The notes beneath the pieces are model-generated. The model ran no database searches and was not told the DNA's origin. It worked only from the letters and a program-made list of their open reading frames with translations. The position numbers and the translations under genes were made by a program. A stretch of DNA of 64,000 nt from Paragyromitra xinjiangensis (Eukaryota; Ascomycota; Pezizomycetes; Pezizales; Discinaceae): the NCBI GenBank assembly GCA_038503065.1, contig JBCAMK010000003.1, positions 1,922,001 through 1,986,000 of the forward strand. Reading direction: 5' to 3'. Shown here piece by piece: positions 35,353 to 47,203 of this stretch (within the stretch, counting starts at the first letter, position 1; each line of letters opens with the position of its first letter).

Positions 35353-35958
35353 AGTCTTGAAGTTGGGGGAAGATAGCGGAGATCACTGATGACTACACAG
35401 GTGCGGTTGATCTTCAATATTTGGAACTTCACTCGTTTAGGATAGAGCGATTGTAGCCCTTTTGGTTTTTTTTTTGTGGTACCTTTAGAGTATGGTAGAC
35501 TGATTGTGCTTATCTGATATGTAGTCGCATTTTTTTCATATATTAGACAAACTAGCTCTTGAATTCCTCGCTTGCTGATGAAAGACAGAGCTGGACACTG
35601 GTCGTAGGCTGATTATTTATTATCGCTTGCACTATTTTACAGATCTCACGACCTAGAGCTGGGGGTTTTGTTATTTTCACTTCTTTTATAGGGTGGGTAT
35701 ACTCGAGGCTATTTACTGCAATAAGCAGAGAAGCAAATTTTTTTTGATTTCTTTGATTTGAATATTAGTGACAATAACGAACTTAAGCCAATGCCCAAAA
35801 GCACATTGGTTGAACAGAATCCTTCATCGTACTCACACTCTCTATCTTTTATATCACAATTGTGATCAGGCCTTGAGTGCTCTACGAGAGGCAATCTGCC
35901 TAACCTATGCTATGCGATCCCCCTTGCTTCCGGAGCCCGCGCAGTGGGCTGGCAAGAA
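35353..35958. other. Short intergenic region between convergent genes
   Basis: Contains poly-T runs and both 3' flanks. No gene is seen. Confidence 0.6.
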
Positions 35959-38900
35959 TCACAATTGCACTGGAGACTGCCCTTTTGGTTGGTTACTGGC
36001 GATTCTTGCTGCTGGTAATAATGACTCTCTCAGCTCTTGAAGTTCTGCCATTCCCAATCTCCTTAGATCATTCTTTTTCCACGAGTTCCTGGCACCTCTC
36101 AATCCAAGTTTCATCCTTAGAAGTTCCAGCTCTACTTGATCCCTGTTGCTCCATTTTCCAAGTGGGCATGCCTTCTTGGAGTGTAATATATTAAGCCTTT
36201 TGAATTGCTCAGCTTGCTGATCCGCTTTTTCTTTCATCTTCCTACCTTTGTATTTAGCCTTCAAGATACTCCTGTCACGGCGGGCTTCTTTGTCTGCTTC
36301 ACGGTCGAGTAGGTACTGTTGTTGGGAATGTGTCCTGGTGAGAGATTCAGACTGTGATGGTGTGGGTGTGTGAAACTCTGATATAGCCTTGCCCTTTCCC
36401 TTATCCCTTGTTCGGGGTGTTGTGAGATGGGCTTTTTTCGGCAGTATATTAGCTCCGCTTGAGATTTCTAACGATATCTGGCTGAAGTCGGTGGTTTCTG
36501 GAACAGTTTCTGTGTCGGTCCGTGAAGGCGTAAATGTAATTTCTGCGATCATATCTTCCCCATCTGTAAATGGTGATGCCCACTTTACTCGAGGCTCCTC
36601 GAACTTGCTTTTCCGCAACATTGGCGATAAACTAGCTGCCCACGACGCTGTTCGGCTTGCTTGGGTCTCCATTGTCGTAGACTTAGGGGTAGATGGTCTT
36701 GCCTCATGATGAGCCGGATCTCCCTGTTGTTGCGCTTGCTGGGTTTTAACTGGTTGAGCTTTTGTTTGTTGAGGGGTTTCGGAGATCGCTCCTTTGACAG
36801 TCCTTATATCAATTACTCCAACAGCCCTAGAAGTCGGGGTCCTGGCTTCGGCTGGGTTGCTCTGAGCCTGTATCTCACCATGGGTCAATGGGGGGGATAC
36901 TTGTATTTCTCTTATAGATGACTTTGGTGCGTGGGCTGTTGGTGCTTTTGTTTGCCTTCTTTTCTTACTATTCAAAGAAGCCCTACTTGACGCGACCAAA
37001 AGATGAGAAAACCTGTCCCAAATTGTCTTGATCCAACTTTCCTTCACTGGTATCTTAAGGGTAGAGTTAGCACCATCAAACGAGATGTATGATGAAGGCC
37101 TTGGCGTGGCTATTTGTTCTGGTTGGTTTCTTAAGTTTTGGTTTAGCGAATCTCTAGGGGATCCTGCTGTAGTTCCGACTAGCAGTATAGGTTGACTCCC
37201 TTCTGCCAGCTGGGGATCGGAATCGTTCGGGTTGCTTGTTTGGTGTGTGGACCTGGGCTGTCCACGAGACTCTCGCCTGAATAGACCATGAGACAACATG
37301 TGGGATAGTAGATTCTTTCGCTGCGTCTTCAGGTGGCTCTGTGCTTCCGATAGGATAGAGCTGGGTGATTTTGGAGGCATTGGCTCTGTTGGCTTAACAG
37401 CTTCCTGCAGTCTTTTTTTTGGTACCGGCTGGAAGTTGACTATTCTCTCATGTGCTTCTGGTAGTGTAGATGCCCTTACCAACTCAAGGTTTACTCCATT
37501 AGGAGGATCGCGTAGCGTGGATTTGACTCTTGAAAGTCCGCTGCTCTTGGTCTTGGTTCTGGACAGCTTTGTCTCTTCATGTTAATGATGTATTCCCGAA
37601 GATGCTATGGCTTAGTGGTGGGGAATAGGTAAGTTCTTACTCTGGATCCGATAGGCTCTGACATAAAATGGTCTTTCCATTCTCTTTCATCCTCGCTGGT
37701 AATCGCAAACTCGCTCCTCCGCTTACCGGCAGCTGTAGTTTTTGAGCGTTTAAGATCGATGATCTTGGACTTGCGATTTGATGTTGATAGCTGTTGGTCT
37801 GTAGCCTTTTTACTAAGGGGTAGCGAATTCGCGTTAATTGGGTAAGGATCAAATGATTTTAACTTCGGTGGACCTTGACTCATATCTAGCTCTATCATTC
37901 CTGCAGCTTGCATCATGGAAATGTGGCTGGAGGGGTTCTCTTCAGGAGTTTTCCCTGGGTGGGGAGCGTCTTCAACATCAGCAGCAGAAGTTACTCGAAC
38001 CTCTCTAGTGTTAGGATCTTCCATACTCCAAGCTGTTTTTCTATCTTTGACAATCATTAGCGCAGATCCCCAGCTCCTGCCTGCACGTTGCCAGTCATCT
38101 CTCATTTTCCATCTTTCCTTGTTCATTTCGCGTGAAGCATCCAACTCACTAGCACCTCGGTCAAGTAACATTTGTTTACGTTCATCGAGAGCGGATTTGA
38201 GCTCCTGGACACCAAGGCTGGTGGAGGATCTCCATTGCCTTCGAGGGTCTCGAGGCCAGCGAATAGGTCCCAAATTGTGCCTGGAATGGTATTCTTCTAG
38301 GATCGCCTTTTTTCCACTTCCGAGGAAGTCACTGGCTCTAACCCACAGCTCGGTCGGCGCGTCCGGTTTTTGAGGCTTCCAGAGAATAAGGTATAGAAAG
38401 TTATGGTTTTTCCAAGGTCTATGATCTATAACTCGAAGAACTTCACCGGTAGCCAAGGATGGGCCGCAGTACTGTTCTTGTTGGCTTTGTGCTTGAGAAG
38501 AAATTGCTGGAAATGTATCATAAAGGCTAGGATTTGGGCCCGAATGAGGATTTTCTATTTCTAAGACTTCAACTGGGATCTTTTTGAATATTTCGGTGGG
38601 TGGGGGTTGGAGGCACATGTCGCGAGAATTTTTAGGCGTTCCAGATAACTGGCAGATCTCATGTGGGTTAGAATACACACGTGGTTGTAAGGTCCTTACA
38701 GGCTGGGTTTTCGGCACTCTAGGGGCGAAATCCATACAGCCTGGGGGATTATAATCCGGTTGGGTATCAGGCTTAGGGGCCTGGAGATTTTGTCGAGTTT
38801 GCTTGTGATTGTGGTGTTTGCTTGGCTGTGCTCCATCAACTTGTTGGAGGTCGTTAGGAGAAAGGGGGTTAGAAGGCCCATGTATGGAAAGAAGAGGGCT

Positions 38901-39566
38901 AGGGAGATGAAGAGAACTGATGGTCTGTGGAGTCATGACAAGGTCGGATGAATCGTCCCTATTGTCTTCGGATATATTGTCTTCGGATAAGATGTCCCTG
39001 AGGCTTTGTTGCTTCGGCGCCGGTTTGAACTGAGCAGTATCCTCGATCTGTTATTTTGAGATGAGATGAGTATATTATTCTCCTCGTTTGCAGTTTACCA
39101 TGGTACAGAAAATATTTTCAGATTTAAAGCCGACATAAGAAATAAACTAGGCTTAGAAATTCATTACCTTCGATGTCTCTTCCACAGTTCGTTCTTCTTC
39201 TAGCCTCCTCCACTCCTCTTCCCACCGGGAGGCTCGCTGCTGATAAGCTCTCATTGAGAGCTTCGATTCCATCTCCTTTATCTGCTCCTGCTCGACCATC
39301 CATTGATTTTGTTCTTTCATGAAACTCTTGTACATTCTCTCTGCCTCATTTGAATCGTAACGATGCCGGTAAAGGTGTTGAGCGTGAGACACGCGATGTA
39401 AGTGCTCCTGGTGACGAAGCTCTTCTGCATCCCAGAAGTAACCATGTGAATTTGGCGGAATGAGACGAGAAGACTCGTACATTTCTCCCATGTTTCTGCT
39501 ATTGGTAATCTCTGACTTAGGGGATATAGTAGTATTAGGGGCTAGGGACTGAAAAAAGGGGGGCAT
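35959..39566 (-). CDS. Large protein with a chromo-like domain
   Basis: Three exons (39168-39566, 37641-39047, 35959-37572), all phase 0, give 1139 residues. Residues about 45-130 form a charged coiled coil (MVEQEQIKEMESKLS and nearby Glu/Arg-rich helices). Residues about 335-390 resemble a chromodomain: EVLRVIDHRP, then FLYLILWKP, a WVRASDFL segment and the helix AILEEYHSRH. The rest is Ser/Thr/Pro/Gln-rich and probably disordered, with basic patches (KAKYKGRKMKEKA) and the motif KGKGKA. Chromodomains read methylated lysines in histones; the aromatic cage cannot be confirmed here. The second acceptor (GAAGAG before 37572) is weak but is the only one that keeps phase and avoids an in-frame TAA. 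A TATA-like element lies at 39611-39618. Likely nuclear; family otherwise unrecognised. Confidence 0.72.
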
Positions 39567-39610
39567 GAAGCTTGTAGAACAGGCTTTGTAGGGGTGGGTT
39601 TAGGGAGGAA

Positions 39611-39618
39611 ATATATAA
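39611..39618 (-). promoter_or_regulatory. TATA-like element of the chromo-like gene
   Basis: The plus strand reads ATATATAA, so TATATAT lies on the gene strand, 45-52 bp upstream of ATG 39566. Confidence 0.4.
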
Positions 39619-42285
39619 GGGTGGTGGATTCTGAATGTGGCTTACAATTACTGGGGTAGTCACAAGACTTTGAGCAATCGTGAACACCTAGCGGGTCAGG
39701 TGGTTCGAGAGTTCTAGCATGTGATGTACACGGTGTGATTCTTCTTGGGATGTAGCTCAATGGATCTTAGAGAATGTGCATATATGATTTTGGACTTAAA
39801 ATACATGTAGATCTGTAGACTTATATGTAGTGTAGCACATGAAGCACTCCACAGCCCATTACTCAACGAGGTGAGTCGACTCAAACTAAACGTATTGAGC
39901 AAGCTCGACTTAAAGAAATAAGGCTTTTGATGTATAACTTTAAGATGCGTTTTCTGTGTTGTGTTTTCTCGGGAAAAGATGCAATATTGTTGAAATGCTT
40001 AACCCCACCTACAGCTTGAAACTTTTACCGACAGCTCGAGCTCATTTTCGTATCAAGATGGATTGGTTTGAGCCGCCTATGGGATAAACTACATGTATAC
40101 GCAGATGAAGTTAGACTCGCGGCTGAGATTACAGCCGATTGATTGATTGATTGACAATTCATACACACATCCAACGTTAACCCTTTAGGTTATCCATGCG
40201 GCTGTTTTGTTTCTTGGGGTACTTCTCTCGGAGAATCCCACATGTATTCCTGGTTTCTGGCCTCTTCGGTCCCGGAGCTTCGTTTCGAGGGGTGCGTATT
40301 TACCTTTACATGGGTGTTGGTGATTTCTTTTCGTTCAGTGTTTGAGCATGGACACTATATTATCGTAATTATTTGGGAGTAATGACTTCAGACCTGCCTA
40401 GAAAAGTCTATAGTCACACTTACAGGCTTCATATACTTCGTTTCATAGGCTGTTGCTTCAACGTATGAAGAATATCCTCTTAATTCGTAGGGTTCTCGGG
40501 TCCAGGCTCATTAATCTGGCGGTCTACAACACAGTGACCGTGTTTGGTTATGCCTATTTGCATTATCTAACCTAGGCACCATTTTTTAAACAGTAGTCCT
40601 TTGGGATACCTGCGATTAGCTGGTTCCTACCATAGGCATGGCTATACTTGAGTGCGTATCTTCTATTCTGTACGGTTCAAACCGGTAATAAGTTTCTGAG
40701 TTGTACGATTGTGGTATACTTTGAGATACACTCAATTAGCTTGGATAATAATTTCCTGTGGTTGGTATACCTATCTCCTGCGAAACTACCTAGTTCATCA
40801 TCCGCATGGTTTCTTCATTTGTCCGGAGGTGACTGTAGAAGAATTAGTATTAGTAGCAAATATAGGTGCTACATTTTTCCCTAGTTAATTATTAGTGATT
40901 TTGTGTTGCTAGGTTGTATGCTTATAGCGTGATGATAAATACTATGAGGCATGGGGCATGATTATGCGCAGGTTGCGGCATGGCAATATCTAACTAGCGG
41001 CCCCTAGAATGTCTGTAGTCCGCAGCTCTTAGAACGCTATCCCCACAGATATGTAAGCCCGCGCGACTGCTTTCTTGGTTATCATCAAGTGCATGTGACC
41101 TGATGAGATGCATAGCCTAATGATTATAGCCCAGTAAAGCATCTCCAACTAAAACCTAGAAAGTCCTTCAGAGCTTATAGTGTTACATAACATGGGCTCC
41201 ACCTCAAGTTATCTAAAGTATCTGTAGGCACATGTGAAACTGCTTGTTCAAAACTCAGGGATTACAGTTGCCGAAAATCAATCACGTTCAGTCTAATTCC
41301 GCCCATGGCCTGCCTAGATATCTATATGCATTGCGTATTGGGACTGGCATTGGTTAGTCTATCCTACGGCAACAGGTCATCGTTTTAGGACAGGGTTGTT
41401 GTCGCCCTGAACGGATGTCCTGAGCCAAGCCAAGGGTTGAAGGGTGCAAGGCCTAGCTAATAAATTCCTATAGCAACCTCCGGTCTAAAAACCCTAACCT
41501 AATCCAAGAACCAAGTAGGAACTCCCCCGACCAAATACAGAGTATTCTAAATTCGTCGGTGCCTGGACCTCAAACGCACAGCAGTTGCGGGTGGAGGGGC
41601 CTATGACTAATCAATCAATCAATGAAGGACCTTGGGGAGTTGGGCGTTCAGGGCATGCGACCCCCTAAATGGCAACGAGCCAGGCTTACTAAGGTTTGCT
41701 GCTAGATGATAGAGGGCCACCTCGAGCATAATTGACTAGTCACGGTTAATAGGTAACAATAACGATGATTCGCCAGCTATACACTGGAATTCATGTATGG
41801 AATGATCCCCCAAAACTAACGGATCACGGCCGGCTACTAGAAACAGCATATCAGTATTCTACTCTAGAGCTAATTTTATATGGGGGTGCTGGTACCGAGA
41901 TTTAGCGAATAGGGAAACCAAACGTTATCGGCGCTGGAATAAACAAGTTTTAACAGTTAGACGCCTCAACGGTCCACCTAGATATACTATGATTAATTAG
42001 TATTTGGTAAGAAATTCCTGCTTAAGAAGCAAGGAAACTGGTTGCAACGCTAGAAATTTTCTTATTCCCGTTAGCTGTCAGGGTGAGGGGGTGTCCGAAT
42101 GGACAGTGGAGGCGTCTGTTCACACCTTTGGTTCGATGTGCGGGAGCTCTTGCCGCGGAGGTGACATGGCTCCACACCCATCCAAGCTTGATCGAAAAAT
42201 GATACTTCAATCTGCAATCATACACGAGGCACCTATGCCCGATTCAAGGCTTTGGTCGGCGAGGCGCTAGAAGAGACAGTAAGAG

Positions 42286-42405
42286 GATCGTAATTACTGG
42301 AGTTTGTGCATCAAGCTGAACCTGCATACGTATATACCATAAAATCATAGGAAGTATATGGGCACGAGCCCAGCCCGGTGCACAAACGTCAGTCATTTAC
42401 GAGTA
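42286..42405. mobile_element. Short inverted-repeat element (MITE), diverged copy
   Basis: Its right half (from about 42338: AAAATCATAGGAAGT, then GCCCAGCCCGGTGCACAAAC and GTCAGTCATTTACGAGTA) is nearly identical to 63218-63287. Its left half aligns to 63176-63217 with many substitutions (for example CGTAATTACTGG against CGTAATTGACTGAC). Full length is about 120 bp. No coding capacity. Confidence 0.72.
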
Positions 42406-43236
42406 AAAAAAGAATATCTATGCATATTGTTGTTCTAGAGAATTAATCGCGCCTTGTCCCGAAAATAGAGGCGTAAGCAACGGTTGGTAGCCTTAAACCA
42501 ATTAAATTGCAAATATTAATACTATCAGATTAATTAGGCAAAAATTATTGAGATTTACGAGACAGCTAACGCGTACAACTGTGTGCGGGGTTGATGAACC
42601 TCTTGTAACGCATTTCAAAACATGCGATTGTGCGTAGACACACCGTTCTTTCTCGCAAATAGCAAATAAAATCGGACTGAGACCGCAAGGCAAGAATTGC
42701 TGTTGGATTGGCTGAGTAGACATTGAGGCTTAATTACACCCAGTTAAGAATCAAAGCAATCTTCAGGTTTGACGTAGATGGTAAAGATCCTGTTGCCTCG
42801 CCCTGTGATATTACCATTCTATCATGCAGCCTCAGTCTAGTTGTATTCTTTATTTTCGAGAAAGTACGATATTGCATGTTTCTTTTACATAGAGTTTCTG
42901 CGTGAAATATACAGATCAATGTCTCCTTGACAACCACTACCGCACAATCTCAGAAATAAAGAATGGGATCGAGCTGAGACCACAGGATAATGCCGTGCGA
43001 TCCAGGCTGGATCATGGACAGACGGCTCGTGGTATCCGGGCTTGGACTGAGCTCTATTCACTGGCTGTAGTTGAGCCTCAGCACCCATCCAACCAACCAA
43101 GACACAATACCCTTCTGCTGTCTCAGCCCAGCTCCCCATTCATCATTTCTGATTTTATACGGTAAATCGACACTCCCGATACCTAGGCACCACAGCCTTG
43201 GTCATACTTAAACACTTCAACGCCTCGCTTCAGATC

Positions 43237-43242
43237 TATAAG
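43237..43242 (+). promoter_or_regulatory. TATA box of the P450 gene
   Basis: TATAAG lies 62 bp upstream of the ATG at 43304. Confidence 0.45.
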
Positions 43243-43303
43243 TAGGGTCAACTCTGGAACGGAGCCTTCTGTATATTCGTTAAACAAGCTCACACTTTCA
43301 AAC

Positions 43304-45320
43304 ATGGGATTAATTTCTTACCTACACTTGGACCCTTTGACTGTCTTTGCGGTAGCCTCATTATTAACCCTTATACTTTTCATTAAGGGAGCGAAGAGAC
43401 CGAAGAACTCTCTACCTGGTCCTCCTACGCTCCCAATCATCGGTAATATTCACCAACTTCCGCTGAAGAGGCCTTTCTTCAAATTCAGAGAATGGGCAAA
43501 AAAATATGGCGGCCTCTACTCAATCATGGTTGGACCCCAAACGATTGTCATGATTAGTGACACAAAAGTGTTGAAAGAGTAATCTAGTACTACCCTTCTA
43601 TATGTTATTAGTATGTCACTGATAAGACCATTTTTGCAGCCTATACGAAAAACGTGGTGCAATATATTCGTCGAGACCACACTCTCACATCGGAGGAGAG
43701 ATTGTGTGTCCTGGCGAAACGCACATCTTATTCATGCCGTACGGGGAACGAGCTCGCAGTTACCGCCACGCATATAATACTTTCATGGGGCCGCAACAAG
43801 GTGATCACTTACGTACAATCCAAGCAGCTGAAGCAAATAAACTACTACGGAAATTGGTATCGTCGCCCGAGAGATATTATGAACACATATGCTGCAATTT
43901 GACGGCAGTTATTTTGGAATCCCACTATGGAATATTCCCTGAGGACTATGAAGACTGGGCTGTCAAAGAGGCTTGGCGTATCCAGAGAGAATGGATGAAA
44001 ATCATTGCTTTGGGTTCCACGCCACCGATTGATGCGTTTCCCTTCTTAAAGCTTCTGCCGGATTTCCTGTCACCGTGGAGGATCCGAGCTAATAGTTTTC
44101 GGAAAGCGTATCGAAATTTCTTCTACGGGCTGTTGAAGGAGGGTAAGGCGAGAATAGCTGAGGGAAAGTCTATAGGGTCATTTTTGGAAAAGGTGTTACA
44201 GGATAGGGAAAATTATGGAGTTGATAGTGAAGAACATCTTATGTATTTTTCAGCGACATTGGTAAGCGTGGCCCCTCGGCGCGAACGATCGAACCTCATC
44301 TTAAAGGTGCATGCTAATACAAGTTTTTAACTTTTCAGATGGAAGCTGGGAGCGGTACATCAGCATCTTCGATGCTATCTTTCCTCCTTGCATGCGTGGA
44401 AAACAACGAAATACTTAAAAAGGCGCAAGAAGAAGTTGACCGTATTTGTGGAACTTCGAGGTCTCCTGATATTAATGATCGAGATTCAATGCCATATATT
44501 CGAGCGTGTATGAACGAGGTGCGTGTTTGGTGTTAGGCTTGATCAATTGCACCCGTTACAGTTGGCTGATGTGCATGCTGTCAAGGTTTTGAGATGGAGG
44601 CCGGCTTTGCCATTCTCTGTTGCACGGGAGCTCAGTGAAGGTAGAAAGGAAACCCAACCTTCTCCTATGTCCCTTCACAAGCCAAATTGCTGAATTGAAA
44701 TTATATTTAGACGACTATTATGAAGGCAATTTCTTCCCAAAAGGGACTATTCTTTTCCAATTGACATGGTTAGTTTTCAGGAGTACAAGTTGTCACTTGA
44801 TCATGAAGCTTTAATTGCTCACACCGACCGACAGGGCAATGAGTATGGATGAAAATGTCTATGAGAACCCGGAAATCTTCAATCCCGAAAGGTATATTCG
44901 AAACAAGTTCGGTACCAAATTCGAGGCGTCACAAGACGAAGAGAGTGGGCGGAAAGAGCAGTATGCGTTTGGGGTAGGGAGAAAGGCCTGCCCTGGTGAA
45001 CGTTTCGGAAGAGATGCATTGGTAAGCCCCACAATGAATTAAATTTTCTCGTCTGAAAGATACTAAATGTTGCTTCATAGTTTGTGATAATCTCAAAACT
45101 AGTGTGGGCTTTCAACGTCACATCTCCGATTGACCCAAAAACTGGAAAGCCTATGGCAGTTAATACCGATATGGAAACTGCATACATAGATGGGATGATT
45201 GTTGCCCCAATAAAGTTCCCGGCAAACATCACAATCAGATCAGAGGCTCATCGAGAAACTATTGAACGGGAGGCTTTGCTTGCCGAGGAGGTTATTTCCA
45301 AGATTAGGCGGGAGGCTTAG
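43304..45320 (+). CDS. Cytochrome P450 monooxygenase
   Basis: Seven exons (43304-43578, 43640-44261, 44339-44518, 44586-44640, 44711-44768, 44835-45021, 45081-45320) give 538 residues. An N-terminal membrane helix (about 10-28) is followed by the proline hinge LPGPPTLPIIGNI. The I-helix region reads MEAGSGTSAS (from residue 300). The K-helix ExxR is E359-V-L-R362. PERY follows, and the haem motif FGVGRKACPG places the axial Cys near 449. The I-helix acid-alcohol pair, usually A-G-x-D/E-T-T, is A-G-S-G-T-S, so the acid is missing; this occurs in some P450s with unusual oxygen activation. The general type resembles fungal secondary-metabolism P450s of the O-methylsterigmatocystin oxidoreductase kind, but no biosynthetic backbone gene is nearby. 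Expected at the ER membrane with a P450 reductase. Substrate unknown. Confidence 0.93.
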
Positions 45321-46557
45321 GAGATGTCTGACCGATCTGTTTAACGATAGAGACACGAATTTTTTATAAGCTTTCTATAATGAGATTCCTAGGAGTATGG
45401 ATTACACGATCACAAATACGATTTCTCTAATATTATGAATGTGATAAAATGTCCCTTAAGAAATTGCAGCACATAGTGTCAACTCCAGTCTTTAAATCCT
45501 CTTCGTTGCTGATAGATAACCTTCCAACTACATTTATTCTAGAAGCAGAGTATATCAATGTAGTAGGTGATGCAATGATTAATGGTAGTCAAGAAATGAA
45601 GAAGGAAAAACAAGTTATATACATATGTTCTGACCCGTTTTCCATTATGACCCATTTACAAACCGGTTGGCCTATCTACAAATAGAATTACTTTGAACAT
45701 CGGCTGGCCCATCTACGAAGTGAAACTAAAAGATGGCCGATATTCAAAATTTCACCAAGGTAAAGCCCTCTTCCCCCCCAGGCTTCTCACAATTTATAAT
45801 TACAGCTGTGCCTTGCTATACATACTAGATCCCTTGCTGTAATTAATGGATTCGGCCATGCCTTTTTTTTCTTCCCCCACAGCGCGACCCCACAGATAGT
45901 GTATTCTTTGGATATTGGCCATCTTTTAGCTTCACTTTGTAGATGGGCCGGCCGATGTCCAAAGTGATCCCATTTATAAATAGGCCAACTGGTTTGTAAA
46001 CTTGAAGCGGCTTGGCCAGTTTGTAAACCGGCATTTATGACAAACGGGTCAGATCTTGGACTAGGGTTTACACATCAAGAGGGTAACACTAGTCCTTTGG
46101 CCCCCAGGAGCCGTTCCGGCAACCCCGTTCCGCCTAAGCGACCACTTTCTCAAAGACTCACGATAGCGGTTTTCCAATACCTAGTGTAAGACCCTGAACG
46201 AAACACAAGCGGAGATCCATTCTGGCCAATCGGTCTCGTGCCCCGAGCTATTGCAGGGATAACACGCACTATTCCCCCACAACCCTTTACGAAAACCCCG
46301 GCGGGCCGGGGCCGCTCCGGCAAGACATATTCCTTTTAAACACTGGATTTCGAGATTTTTCAACCTTGAATAGAAAAAAAAACTAGATAAGCTTTTTACG
46401 AGCGAGGAAGAACTTGGATTTATTTACACCTTATGCTTCGGTTGCCTTATCTTATCTGAAACCATCTTATCTTCATGCCACGCAGCCTCGCAAGTTAAGC
46501 TCACAACTAAAAGCGCCATCACTCAAGACATCTCCAAAACCCCGCTACGCAAACGAA
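45321..46557. other. Intergenic region holding a long-inverted-repeat element
   Basis: Contains the 3' flank of the P450, the 425-bp element at 45629-46053 and a GC-rich patch (46100-46330) with short CCGG-rich repeats. No gene is seen; the in-frame stretch upstream of 46558 has no ATG. Confidence 0.55.
45629..46053. mobile_element. Non-autonomous element with long terminal inverted repeats
   Basis: The left arm starts TCTGACCCGTTT at 45629 and the right arm ends with the reverse complement at 46053. Inner blocks match in inverted order, including ACAAACCGGTTGGCCTAT against ACAAACCAGTTGGCCTAT, and CATCGGCTGGCCCATCTAC against CATCGGCCGGCCCATCTAC. The match continues through an AAAGATGGCC block on each arm. 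The right arm carries an extra 30-40 bp. Arms are about 120-140 bp and the centre has no transposase frame. I could not identify a target-site duplication, so the superfamily is open. Confidence 0.75.
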
Positions 46558-47203
46558 ATGTCGCCTATAGTTACTGCAACACTGCAAACCGTCTTTCTGA
46601 ATGTTCTATCGAACGTTCTCGCTCAGCTACTCCAAGCCTACCAGAACAACGTACGACATCCACCCAAACCCCCTAGCTCCTGAACCAAATACTAACATCT
46701 AACAGAAACCACCATCGATCAACCCAGCACCAATAATCAACTTTGCCCTCTTCGCACTACTATCCACACCCCCTAACGTGCTCTGGCAGCAATGGCTTGA
46801 AGCAAAATACCCATCCCAGGTCCCAGCACCCGAAGAGAAAAACCCCACCAAGCAAAAACTCTCCGTCGCAAATACCGCAAAGAAGTTCTTCCTAGACCAG
46901 ACTATCGGCGGACCTATCAATACCGCACTCTTCATCGCTGCCATGGCTGGGTTCCGTGGGTTAGCGAGCGATGAGATCATCGCGACCGTTAAATCCGTAT
47001 GTGCTCCCCCCCTAACCCTGAAAGACAAATGCTAAGTGCGGGGAATGAAGGATTTCTGGCCGTTGGTGTTTACGTCGTTGAAGCTGTGGCCGGCTGTTGC
47101 GGTTATTTCTTTCACGTTGGTGCCGGTTGAGAAGCGGATTGTGTTTGGGGCTATTGTTGCGCTGGGGTGGAATGTCTATCTTGGGCTTATTATGAATATG
47201 TAG
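46558..47203 (+). CDS. Mpv17/PMP22 family membrane protein
   Basis: Three exons (46558-46650, 46706-46996, 47051-47203) give 178 residues, a usual length for the family. Four hydrophobic segments are visible. The signature region reads DFWPLVFTSLKLWPAVAV, then ISFTLVPVEKRIVFG and GWNVYLGLI, typical of Mpv17/PMP22/Sym1 proteins of the peroxisomal or inner mitochondrial membrane. Family members are thought to be channels or to support membrane metabolite balance; which organelle applies here is not shown. The third exon uses a GAATGAAG acceptor before 47051, chosen because it joins TVKS to DFWP as in the family. The open frame runs upstream of 46558 but has no earlier ATG. Confidence 0.9.

Larger units (their letters stand above)
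39567..43303. other. Gene-poor block, 3.7 kb
   Basis: No gene is recognised. It contains a short GATT microsatellite (about 40137-40152) and one copy of an inverted-repeat element (42286-42405). The P450 promoter has a TATA motif at 43237-43242. Open frames such as 40648-40884 and 42004-42270 show no family. Confidence 0.5.

Noticed and set aside
36389..38373. Plus-strand open frames
   Set aside because: Antisense shadows of the chromo-like gene; no domain and no start context.
39747..39763. GGGATGTAGCTCAATGG, similar to a tRNA 5' part
   Set aside because: No anticodon arm or T arm follows within tRNA distance.
17600..45320. Secondary-metabolite gene cluster linking the flavin monooxygenase and the P450
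   Set aside because: They are 24 kb apart, separated by housekeeping genes, and no polyketide, peptide or terpene synthase is present.
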